NCBI GenBank assembly: GCA_017410325.1
Contig: JAFQRA010000030.1
Span: forward strand, 62,001-126,000
Direction of reading: 5' to 3'
Length of the DNA: 64,000 nucleotides
DNA from: Clostridia bacterium
Lineage (GTDB): Bacteria > Bacillota > Clostridia > Oscillospirales > Acutalibacteraceae
Position numbers and translations under genes: made by a program. Every line of letters begins with the position of its first letter. The first letter of the stretch is position 1. Below are positions 28,301 through 34,945 of this stretch, piece by piece. Below the pieces are notes generated by a model. That model made no database searches. It was given only the letters and a program-made list of their open reading frames with translations, and had not been told where the DNA came from.

Positions 28301-29025
28301 CAGCTCTCACCTATAAGGATGCTGACTACTCAGCACTCAACGATGCTCTTGCACAGGCTAATGAGCTCAACGAGTCCGACTGGACACCCGAAAGCTGGGC
28401 AGACCTTGAGGATGCAATTGCTCTCGTTGATGCACTTGCAAAGGATCTCAAGATTGACCGCCAGGCTGAAATTGATGCAGTTACAGAAGCTATCGTAACA
28501 GCTATCGAAAACCTCAAGTCCGGCACTCTCGAACTCGTAGGTATCGGCAACACAGTTATTGATAACACCCGTGGCTTCATCTACGGTCTTGTTGATGCAG
28601 ACTTCGAGGAAATCACAGACCTTGTTGCTCAGGGCTATGCAGAAGTAGTCGGTAACGGCTATGTCAAGTACACACCCGTTGAAGGCAACTCCAACCTCGG
28701 TACCGGCGCAGTTGTTGAGCTTATCCGTGGTGCAGACGACGGTGATGACACCAACAATGAAGTTGTCAAGACATACTACATCGTAATCTTCGGCGACCTC
28801 GACGGTAACGGTTTCATCACAAACGATGATATCTATGACCTTACTCAGTATGCTGCATGGAATGATACAGACTACGATTATGAGTCACAGATGAATCTGC
28901 CGCAGGTATTCGCAATGGATATTGATGCTAACGGTGAAGCAAACCTCGACGATGCTTACTATGTACTTGAATACGGCGCATGGAACATCGACGAAATCAA
29001 GCAGACCTACACAGGTCAGAACTAA
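22384..29025 (+). CDS. Giant secreted calcineurin-like metallophosphatase with FIVAR stalk and dockerin
   Basis: At 2213 residues this is the largest gene of the window. GTG at 22384 is used because GGAGG lies 8 bases upstream. After a signal peptide (ending SSSAA), residues about 35-345 are a calcineurin-like phosphoesterase: FTIVQLTDIQDD, VVFTGDNI, MTFGNHDEE, VFQHIIIPE and VGHDHTNN supply the metal-binding Asp/Asn/His set of the purple-acid-phosphatase-like clan. Several beta domains follow, including a duplicated GASGNSLSQQ / AGSGYGLSQQ element. About twelve FIVAR-type helical repeats continue to about 2045. The pre-dockerin module (ELVGIGNTVIDN...FIYGL, about 2049-2134) and a dockerin (loops DLDGNGFITNDD and DIDANGEANLDD) end it. 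Function: extracellular phosphomonoester or diester hydrolysis on an assembled complex, inferred. Confidence 0.85.
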   Translation: MRKMNKILSLVLSVAMVIGIVPMMTISSSAAYSGQFKFDENGEFTIVQLTDIQDDKEVHEDALALITKAMSRYSPDLVVFTGDNIAGKMSASDTWSSISQFLAPIINAGVPYAMTFGNHDEEDATLVDTPSKQEQYDYALSLSDYGVDFDVDSLSGTGTGGIPIYSKDGSTIKFAVFPVDSGNYDENGDYDHVKADQLQWYEQQVASYGSVPHLVFQHIIIPEVYTTLLVKAESTTPGAIQGHGNWSSNYYVLDPSNPTITGQMNEQPCPSAINGGQYDAMVRTGCMVGNFVGHDHTNNFVGTTADGITIGYTEAVTMHSYGHHDPACRVFTIKEDGTYTSKNIRLSEMGMEEADDYEHDVIAGTPTVPKKIVVGASGNSLSQQKLGNVIQQYSVNHKTQALYANDMRVTIDLAAELTNVTLTPQSGINVSGPQVTNANDDGSIKTYTWVINGGTATAGTAAEFKITYNNGDKQLTQYAYSYVDDIQTPAGYYFFTRNYRGGNNSDNWVSHTYVMTVLGDTVYGDARSQTDASLYGYEGAEVGAWTNATAGYYNYTSSEDAGFTGMGDSNYGLIFTSPARANCRTLYHFPRFASAGKSPVSTIFVDTSEVTTLGQLGISVNYWRHMTTDHSLATEHSLYFKNGDVGYSTGNLTEGTAGTTTISAAVSAVTLAAAKGSNANIAINGVIPADGTEYTMISRGYSHYDGSYSTDHYTYGPVLLRFTTYNKAELRELVNAERSAMRQTDDVVYRAAFKEAYKQVMKVNTTQADINAAIVLLNTAIEGLTFDGTDVSNNGAYAGTTTIPPVIYIAGSGYGLSQQPTGTNIQSGVIDYASNTMNYDYSRFYFSAPQGATGVSVSVKESNGNTVSYTWDAGTNSGQITGGTSAQNAYIQYIFSYTLGGKLYEQVEASAVLPAPQAAGWTSMVKGSTTMSATVYRTVFETAVLFGNGGVLPAGAYYTGQDVFSGANYGINLDTSANNNFVGYGYQKVAGTGMAWWEVTRARQSDGTDWLCAYDGQDGKKDFWSDPGSDMGHRARFDITIDSSVIPNLSSIGTGFKFISLQNQNRSTNGTSNNSNPTVLQVTNTGFFNGFVSFSDVVNGNNKTSAVRLGTPYNNEGVAGDTTYGVKAGDTLSLIYGFESDSLPAAGNYSFWTELTNEGTYKSYAHYVWNFTINYVDKTAIRNYLAQEAENYRQLSDGYDNSDGSFTAFQAALAKAKAAVTDVTLNDADTATIQTELQTAIANLKYLPADYTKLRAKVLEVRIENADGTYAYRPHPANDPTYYNTGEYYPWNCFSSTNEVDIAIKDINWNYDVRYQNKIDMMVDAIDVGWINVTLVNADYTNVDRYLAYKTGTGANGAAGGAQILAPDKYDYLMLTNPMLPAEYYTTDSYNAWTNACAVGQADRSLKKPDQDVVDGYALALETAYNNLTLLPADFSPLDEVQEAVQDSLDMTVEVVDPSNSANNYDISYYSPELIAQIREKLAQRDAGLTIMEQDKVEGLVVEIDALYQELGSTLNSVDMKYANEQKAIEATYEAEAEKYYTADSWQRLVDARAAANDRLASRQTDSQVTVNAVAQEIYDARNALEYNGADYSVVNQYLALIAEEEANKDWYSNWSAVDVAVANVVTGLDITEQARVDKMAADLKAAYEGLALKDANYANLKAAIDLANEKNKDSKYYTTETYSVFADALAAANTMYTDGQSAPLKINEQARVDAVEAALRDAMGKLEYQDANIQPLVDAMNTYDQTVFGGMYMGEYPDADEDGYEDILDSVRGAYSEAEEIIAAYNNGELTIKDNTSIALAATNLETLRAALPACYMMVYDALIDPYTGDALYNYATDGKLSAYITTLEANLKTTYTDASVKEVVNALKAINYNYKIDDQALVDEASGPVYEAVAMLEYRLANLDELNAAITAGDEKVALADTTDWFTADSWAAYEEAYNAAVDVRDADPAYMITEQEAVDEATQALADATAALTYKDADYSALNDALAQANELNESDWTPESWADLEDAIALVDALAKDLKIDRQAEIDAVTEAIVTAIENLKSGTLELVGIGNTVIDNTRGFIYGLVDADFEEITDLVAQGYAEVVGNGYVKYTPVEGNSNLGTGAVVELIRGADDGDDTNNEVVKTYYIVIFGDLDGNGFITNDDIYDLTQYAAWNDTDYDYESQMNLPQVFAMDIDANGEANLDDAYYVLEYGAWNIDEIKQTYTGQN

Positions 29026-29048
29026 ACATTTAGTCTAAACCCCAATAA

Positions 29049-29336
29049 CCTGCCTCCCCAAAAGGGGAGGCAGGGACACAAAAACTTTTTTCATCGTAGG
29101 GGCGGATATTATCCGCCCGAAAACGGCAAACGGATAATGCGTCTGATGAGGACGAATATTATCCGCCTCTGCGATTCGTTTCGCAAACCAAAACAAAAAA
29201 CGTTTACCTTTAATTCGTCTTATTACCCGTTGGTAAAAACCCTGTCGGATAGGCAATCCGTAGGGGAGGGTTTTCCCCTCCCGACGTTGCCGTGGGCTCC
29301 GCATAACGGGAGGGGAAACCCCTCCCCTACAACAAA
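29049..29336. repeat. Intergenic block of interspersed palindromic repeats
   Basis: There is no gene here. A perfect 11-bp hairpin (CCTGCCTCCCC 29049-29059 / GGGGAGGCAGG 29064-29074) lacks an adjacent T run but may act as terminator for the upstream gene. It is followed by GGGCGGATATTATCCGCCC (near 29100), a degenerate copy (near 29152-29168), GGGGAGGGTTTTCCCCTCCC (near 29263), and GGGAGGGGAAACCCCTCCC (near 29309). Confidence 0.82.
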
Positions 29337-29406
29337 ATGCGGAAGCGGCCGCGAAGGTGCTTTTACAAATCGGGTTTAAGAATATACTAAACAGGAGGAC
29401 TAATTA

Positions 29407-32400
29407 ATGAAACTCACAAAAAAGATTCTCAGTCTTGTCCTCGCCGTTGCTCTTGTTCTTGGCAGCATAGCTGTTGCCGCTAACGCAGCAGATTATGACG
29501 GTCTTACCTATGAGGGCTCAGAGCTCGCATATAAGATTGAAGCCGATAAAACAGAAGTTAAGCCCGGCGAAACAGTTACATTCAGCGTTTATATGAAGAA
29601 TAACTACTACATCGGTGCTTCCGGTGGTGAATTCTTCCTTTGGACAAAGGGTGCTTTTGAAGCTATTACTGAAAGCGATATAGCTTTTGACGGTATCGTT
29701 GCAAAAACCTACAACGTTACTCCCAACTACGCACCTGCTTCTGGTATGTATCCCTCATCACATGCTTATGCCGAATGGGATGGCTATCTCTCCTCCCGTA
29801 ACGCAAACGCAGGTACAGTTCCCGAAATCATTTCCGATTTTCAGCTTATCTACACAATTACTCTCAAAGTAGTTGATGATGAAAGCCTTATCGGCAAAAC
29901 AATTACATTTGAAATGCCTGAAGGCTCTCTCAAGTCTGCCGCACAGACAGGCCGTAAGGGTACTATCTATCAGGCAATGGCAAAAGCTGTCGATAATGCA
30001 GCAACATCAATTGCTTACTCTGAATCAGTTGACCTTTCCGCAGCAAGCGTAACAATCAAGGTTGCTTCCGCTGCTGTTCTTGGTGAGATTACTGATGTTC
30101 AAGGTTCCGAGACTTACGTTAATGACACAGCAGTTGTCGCTGTTAACGTAACCGGTGCTCCCGAGAAGCTTAGCGTTACCACACCCGACGGCACATACGA
30201 CTACACTCGTAACGATGCTGATATCAATACTACTGCGACCGGTGAGGAGTGGGTCATTGAGGTTCCCGTAAATGTAGAAGGTGAAAACGCTTGCACAGTT
30301 ACAGCCGATTACGGCGAGGCTGGCGTAACACCCGCTACAGCTTTCACAGTTACAGGTATCGGCTACTGCGATTATGATGCTCTTGAAGCAGCAGTTGCAA
30401 AGACACCCGAAAAGGCAGAAGAATACTACGACGCAGAAGCTTACAAGGCATGGGCAGACGCTAAGGCAGCAGGCCAGGCTCTCCTTGATGCTGAAAAGCT
30501 CTACGATAAAGACGACAACCAGGATAAGATTGATGCAGCTGCTCAGCTTATCGAAACAACATTTGCAGCTCTTGAGCCCGCATTTGTTGACCTCACAAAG
30601 CTCAACAACGCTGTTGATGCTTACGATGAGCTTGCTTACGGCAAGGACTACTACGATGCTGACCTCTACGCAGCATGGGAACAGGCTCTTGCAGACGCAA
30701 CAGCAGCACAGAAGACATATGACGGTGCTCCCGCTACAAAGCAGGCAGAAGCAGACAAGTTTGCTGATGACCTTCAGGCAGCATTCACAGCTCTCAATCC
30801 CTCTATCCTCGATCTCACAGCTCTCAATAACGCTATTGAGGCTTCCGATGAAACAGAATACGCAGCAGAGTACTACGATGCAGCTGAATACGCAGCTTGG
30901 CAACAGGCTCTTGCAGATGCACAGGCAGGTGTAACAACCTACACAGGTGCAGCTGATACAGCCGCTAACCGTGAGGCGGTTGCAGCTCTTGCACAGGCTC
31001 TTACAGATGCATTCGCAGCACTCGACGCACGCTTTGTTGACGCTTCCGCTATCGCAGAGGCTATCACAGCTTATGGTGCAGCAGAATACGCAGCAGAGTA
31101 CTACGATGCAGCAGAATATGCAGCATGGGAAGCAGCTCTTGCAGCAGCTAACGATGCAGATTTCGCAGGTAAGGCTGACACAGAGGCTAACAGAGCAGCA
31201 GTTGCAAAGATTGCTGACGACCTCAAGGTTGCCTACGAGGCACTTGACGCACGCTTTGTAAACATTGATGTGCTTGAAGAAGCTTTCCTTGCTTGCAAGG
31301 ATCCCGGGCTTGAGGCCGAGTGGTTTGATGCAAACGAATATGCAGCATGGAAAGCAGCTCGTGACGCAGTTGCCGAAGGCTCAACAACCTACGAAGGCAA
31401 GCCTGACACAGAAGAAAACCGTGCAGCAGTTGCAAAGCTTGCAGAAGACCTCAGAGCAGCTTACAGAGAGCTTGATCCTCGTTCAGTTGATGTTTCTGAC
31501 CTTGAAGCAGCTCTTGCAGAATCTGTTCCTGCATACGGCGCAGAATACTACGATGCAGCAGCATACGCAGACTTCACAGCAGCAGTAGAAGCAGGTACAG
31601 CTATTGTTGCTCAAATGGGCGGCGGCGCAGCTCCCGACACAGAAGCAAACCGCACAACAGTTGCTGATGCAGCACAGGCTGTCCGTAATGCTTATGCAGC
31701 TCTTGAGCCCGCATTCGTAAGCTACGAAAAGCTTGAAAAGGCTGTCGCAGACTACGGCGAAGCTCCCGAAACAGAGTTCTACTACACACCCGATTCATGG
31801 GCAGCTTACGAAGAAGCTCTTGCAGCCGCTAAGGATGCAAACGAAAACAGACCCGAGCCTCTCCCCGCAGCAAACGACAACAACCAGGCTGCAGTTGATG
31901 CATACGCAGACGCACTCGAAAAGGCTTACAACGAGCTCGAAGCAGCCGTTTGCCACGTTATCAGCGTAACTCCTCTCCAGCAGACATACGACATCGGCGA
32001 TAAGATCAACTTCGCAGTTCTTGTTGAAGGCAGTGCAGTTAAGGTTCAGCTTATCAAGGAAAGCGGCGTAACCTCTACCTACACAAGAGATGACAGCCTT
32101 GTTGTAAGCATTACAGACAACGGCGACGGCACAGAAACCTGGATTATCACTCGACCCATTTTCGAGGATGAATACACCGAGTACGCAAAGGCTAAGATGG
32201 GCAGAAACTGGGATACAGGCGTTGTTTCTTACGACCTTAAGTGCACAGGTGAGGATGCAGACGTTAAGAGCGTTACTGTTACACTCAACGATGAGGTTGT
32301 TGACACAGTTCTCCGCACAGACGTTCCCACTCTCACAATCGTTACAGGTCCCGCAGCTGTCAGAGTCCGCCTTATCGACCCCGTAACAGGCGGTACACTT

Positions 32401-32889
32401 ACCTATAAGACACCCGCTTCCGTCAACGAAGACGGCACAAAGGTCTGGGTAATCGTTAAGCAGTACTATCAGGTTAAGGATTATGACCTTGACATTTATG
32501 TAGCAGCCTCCGCAGGCTACTATGATTCCGGCTTCGATTTCGAGCTTACTGTTGTTGAAGAGCTTGAATCCCAGCTTCCCTCAACCGATAAGGTTGAAGA
32601 CGCTATCTTCTCTGCACAGGTTGCAAAGACACGTCTTCTCAGAGGTGCAACACAGACCTTCACCTACACAACAGATAAGGCTTGTAAGGCTGTCCGCATC
32701 AAGGATGCAAACGGCAACACACTCACAACAATCAAGGCTCCCGCTTCCGTTGAAGGCGATGTAGCAACTTGGACTTACGAGTGCGTTTACAGCTCAATCG
32801 GCGACCGCAGCTACACCGCAGAGGCTCTCTACGGCGAAACATGGATTGCAGACGCTGACTCCGCAGTAAGCTTCACAATCGTATATTAA
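29407..32889 (+). CDS. Large secreted fibre-like protein: cohesin-like head, 7 FIVAR repeats, Ig-like end
   Basis: The 1160-residue protein is a paralogue of the 17157 gene. It has the same signal peptide type (MKLTKKILSLVLAVALVLG), one cohesin-like module (about 33-220; KPGETVTFSVYMKNNYY), an Ig-like domain (about 222-317), and seven helical repeats of about 75 residues (318-848). The repeats carry a Tyr-rich signature such as EYYDAAEYAAW. About three Ig-like domains follow (850-1160), with the recurring ALYGETW / KMGRNW element also found at the end of the 17157 protein. There is no dockerin and no recognisable cell-wall anchor. AGGAGG precedes the ATG and a terminator follows the stop. Confidence 0.8.
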   Translation: MKLTKKILSLVLAVALVLGSIAVAANAADYDGLTYEGSELAYKIEADKTEVKPGETVTFSVYMKNNYYIGASGGEFFLWTKGAFEAITESDIAFDGIVAKTYNVTPNYAPASGMYPSSHAYAEWDGYLSSRNANAGTVPEIISDFQLIYTITLKVVDDESLIGKTITFEMPEGSLKSAAQTGRKGTIYQAMAKAVDNAATSIAYSESVDLSAASVTIKVASAAVLGEITDVQGSETYVNDTAVVAVNVTGAPEKLSVTTPDGTYDYTRNDADINTTATGEEWVIEVPVNVEGENACTVTADYGEAGVTPATAFTVTGIGYCDYDALEAAVAKTPEKAEEYYDAEAYKAWADAKAAGQALLDAEKLYDKDDNQDKIDAAAQLIETTFAALEPAFVDLTKLNNAVDAYDELAYGKDYYDADLYAAWEQALADATAAQKTYDGAPATKQAEADKFADDLQAAFTALNPSILDLTALNNAIEASDETEYAAEYYDAAEYAAWQQALADAQAGVTTYTGAADTAANREAVAALAQALTDAFAALDARFVDASAIAEAITAYGAAEYAAEYYDAAEYAAWEAALAAANDADFAGKADTEANRAAVAKIADDLKVAYEALDARFVNIDVLEEAFLACKDPGLEAEWFDANEYAAWKAARDAVAEGSTTYEGKPDTEENRAAVAKLAEDLRAAYRELDPRSVDVSDLEAALAESVPAYGAEYYDAAAYADFTAAVEAGTAIVAQMGGGAAPDTEANRTTVADAAQAVRNAYAALEPAFVSYEKLEKAVADYGEAPETEFYYTPDSWAAYEEALAAAKDANENRPEPLPAANDNNQAAVDAYADALEKAYNELEAAVCHVISVTPLQQTYDIGDKINFAVLVEGSAVKVQLIKESGVTSTYTRDDSLVVSITDNGDGTETWIITRPIFEDEYTEYAKAKMGRNWDTGVVSYDLKCTGEDADVKSVTVTLNDEVVDTVLRTDVPTLTIVTGPAAVRVRLIDPVTGGTLTYKTPASVNEDGTKVWVIVKQYYQVKDYDLDIYVAASAGYYDSGFDFELTVVEELESQLPSTDKVEDAIFSAQVAKTRLLRGATQTFTYTTDKACKAVRIKDANGNTLTTIKAPASVEGDVATWTYECVYSSIGDRSYTAEALYGETWIADADSAVSFTIVY

Positions 32890-32910
32890 TTATCCGCATT
32901 AACTAAATCG

Positions 32911-32939
32911 ACCGGCGCTCAAAAGGCGCCGGTCTTTTT
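32911..32939 (+). terminator. Rho-independent terminator
   Basis: ACCGGCGC (32911-32918) pairs with GCGCCGGT (32926-32933), then CTTTTT. Confidence 0.9.
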
Positions 32940-32956
32940 CAAAAGGAGTGTTGGTA

Positions 32957-33709
32957 TTGAAATTTGACGTTGCAATTCCCTGTTTTTTCGGCGGCGAGGA
33001 TTTCTGCGAGGCGATAAGAAAAACAAAGGCGCTCGGCTTTGATGCAGTTGAAACCTACGGCTGGAAAGAGCTGGATTTTGAAAAGATAAAAGCAGTCTGC
33101 GAGGAAACGGGCGTAAAAATAGTCAGCCTTTGCACAACCTGCTTTGATTTGACAAAGGCTGAATGTCGGCAGGAATGGCTGGACGGTCTTGAGGAAAGCT
33201 GTATTGCCGCAAAAAAACTCGGCGCAGATAAGCTGATTACACAGTCGGGCCCCGATACGGGCAGGCCGAGAGAAATTCAGCACGCAAATATTGTCGGCAC
33301 GCTGAAAGCCGCCGTGCCGATACTCGAAAAACACGGCGTTACAATTATGCTCGAACCGCTCAACACCCTCGTTGACCACAAGGACACCTATCTTTACTCG
33401 TCAGCCGAAGCTTTTGATATCGTGCGCGAGGTCGGCAGTGAGTATGTAAAGGTGATTTTCGATATCTATCATCAGCAGGTCACAGAGGGCAATATAATCG
33501 CCAATTTAACGGCGAATATCGACCTTGTTGCGCATATTCACGCCGCAGGTACACCGGGCAGACACGAGCTTCAGTACGGCGAATGTGACTACAAAAACAT
33601 TTTTGCCGCTGTTGATAAAACGGGCTATACCGGCTGCTGCGGTCTGGAATACGGGCCCACCTGTCCGCCTGAGGAAAGCCTTGCTTCTTTTAGAGAAATA
33701 TATATGTAA
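32957..33709 (+). CDS. Hydroxypyruvate isomerase-like TIM-barrel enzyme
   Basis: The 250-residue protein is a xylose-isomerase-like TIM barrel closest in layout to hydroxypyruvate isomerase (interconverts hydroxypyruvate and tartronate semialdehyde) and related sugar isomerases. Metal-site elements are IMLEPLN (Glu), VIFDIYHQQ (Asp/His), HIHAAGTPGRHEL and GLEYGP (Glu). TTG at 32957 is chosen because AGGAG lies 8 bases upstream; GTG and TTG codons slightly upstream overlap that site. It lies directly after a terminator, with a second terminator downstream, so it may be monocistronic, but no clear promoter is visible. The true substrate could be another small hydroxy-keto acid or sugar. Confidence 0.82.
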   Translation: MKFDVAIPCFFGGEDFCEAIRKTKALGFDAVETYGWKELDFEKIKAVCEETGVKIVSLCTTCFDLTKAECRQEWLDGLEESCIAAKKLGADKLITQSGPDTGRPREIQHANIVGTLKAAVPILEKHGVTIMLEPLNTLVDHKDTYLYSSAEAFDIVREVGSEYVKVIFDIYHQQVTEGNIIANLTANIDLVAHIHAAGTPGRHELQYGECDYKNIFAAVDKTGYTGCCGLEYGPTCPPEESLASFREIYM

Positions 33710-33836
33710 TTTAACTGCAAATATACAAACTTATTGTGTCAAAAGTATTGACGGACACAATCTGTTGTGGTATAATCCATTTTGCAAAGTGATTATTAGT
33801 TTTTGTTTTTTGAAACATATTTGCGAATGGGAACAC

Positions 33837-33869
33837 AAAAACGGCAACCGTTTCGGGTTGCCGTTTTTG
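33837..33869. terminator. Bidirectional rho-independent terminator
   Basis: AAAAACGGCAACC (33837-33849) pairs with GGTTGCCGTTTTT (33856-33868) between convergent genes. Confidence 0.92.
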
Positions 33870-33903
33870 TCGTTTATTAAGAAAAAAAGCTCTGTAAATT
33901 AAA

Positions 33904-34809
33904 TCAGAAGCTGTAGGTATACGCAAGCCCTTCTACCCATTCGCCCGTGATGAAATTTCTTACTCTAACGGTAAACTCGTTTTCGTAAACCTCAACAACA
34001 ATGCCCTCGCCCGGCTCAAAAAGAGTCATCTCTGTGGGACGGGTAAGGTTGACTGAGTTTATACCGCCCCAGGAGTAGAAATTACCTGCTTTGATGGAGT
34101 GGTCGTGATAGTGGCCGTGCACAAACAGGTCTGCGCCGTATTCGCTGAGAAGTGCGGCAAGCCTGCTGCCCGTATCACTGTTGTAGTGAAGCGGATAATG
34201 GTTGAACACGAAAATCGGCGCGTCGGCGGCCTTAGCTTCTTTGAGCACGCCTTCAAGCCAGTTAAACTGTTCCTCGCCCATTGTAAAATCCCACGTTGAA
34301 AGGTCCTCGGAAATGAGTGATATAAAATAACAGCCGTTGATAACCCTGCAGAAATAGCCCTTTCCGACATCCTCGCCAAGGTAAAGCCTGTTGTTGCGGA
34401 TGTAATTATTGAGAAGTGTCTCAAAATCGCCCTCGGTATTGCCAAGGTCGTGGTTGCCGGCAAGCACAAGGTTGTTTTCGGCGGGCTTCACCGCCCTGAC
34501 TGCCGAGTAGAAAAAGAAGTTTTCAAGTGTTTGTCCGTTCATAACGTTGTCGCCGGTGTAAATTACAGCATCTACGTTTTTGCCCGCCTTTATGCCTTCA
34601 AGGGTCTGATGAAGGTAATTGTACGCTTGGGGCTGATTGGTTTCAACGTGAATATCGGAAACCACAACAAAGCTTGTTATAAGCTCGTCGGGCTTTGCCG
34701 CTTCGTAAACCGTGCCGTTGCCGCCCGAAAACGGCGACAGCATAGCAAAAAGCACCGTAAACGTTGCAAAAAGGTCTTTAAGGTAAGCTGTTACTGTTGC
34801 AAAATCCAT
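33904..34809 (-). CDS. Calcineurin-like metallophosphoesterase, membrane-anchored or secreted
   Basis: The 301-residue protein has a hydrophobic N-terminus (LFATFVLFAMLSPFS) followed by the complete metallophosphoesterase motif set: VVSDIHVE, IYTGDNVMN, LVLAGNHDLGN, VFNHYPLHY and FVHGHYHDHS. Such enzymes use two metal ions to hydrolyse phosphomonoesters or diesters, often at the cell surface. An extended -10 (TGCTATAAT on the minus strand, about 34841-34836) and GGGGGAA lie upstream. The substrate is unknown. It is one of two metallophosphatases in the window, the other being the giant protein at 22384. Confidence 0.88.
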   Translation of the reverse strand: MDFATVTAYLKDLFATFTVLFAMLSPFSGGNGTVYEAAKPDELITSFVVVSDIHVETNQPQAYNYLHQTLEGIKAGKNVDAVIYTGDNVMNGQTLENFFFYSAVRAVKPAENNLVLAGNHDLGNTEGDFETLLNNYIRNNRLYLGEDVGKGYFCRVINGCYFISLISEDLSTWDFTMGEEQFNWLEGVLKEAKAADAPIFVFNHYPLHYNSDTGSRLAALLSEYGADLFVHGHYHDHSIKAGNFYSWGGINSVNLTRPTEMTLFEPGEGIVVEVYENEFTVRVRNFITGEWVEGLAYTYSF

Positions 34810-34905
34810 ATTATTCCCCCTGTTGTGTTTTAATTATTATAGCACATAATCATGAAATTACGCATTACGAATTGTTTGTCCTCGACAAACTCTGTTTTAT
34901 AAAGC

Positions 34906-34936
34906 AAAAAATCCCCGACGAATGCCGGGGATTTTT
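34906..34936 (-). terminator. Rho-independent terminator of the ceramidase-like gene
   Basis: AAAAATCCCCG pairs with CGGGGATTTTT just past the minus-strand stop codon; T run on the minus strand. Confidence 0.88.
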
Positions 34937-34945
34937 ATGTGTGGA

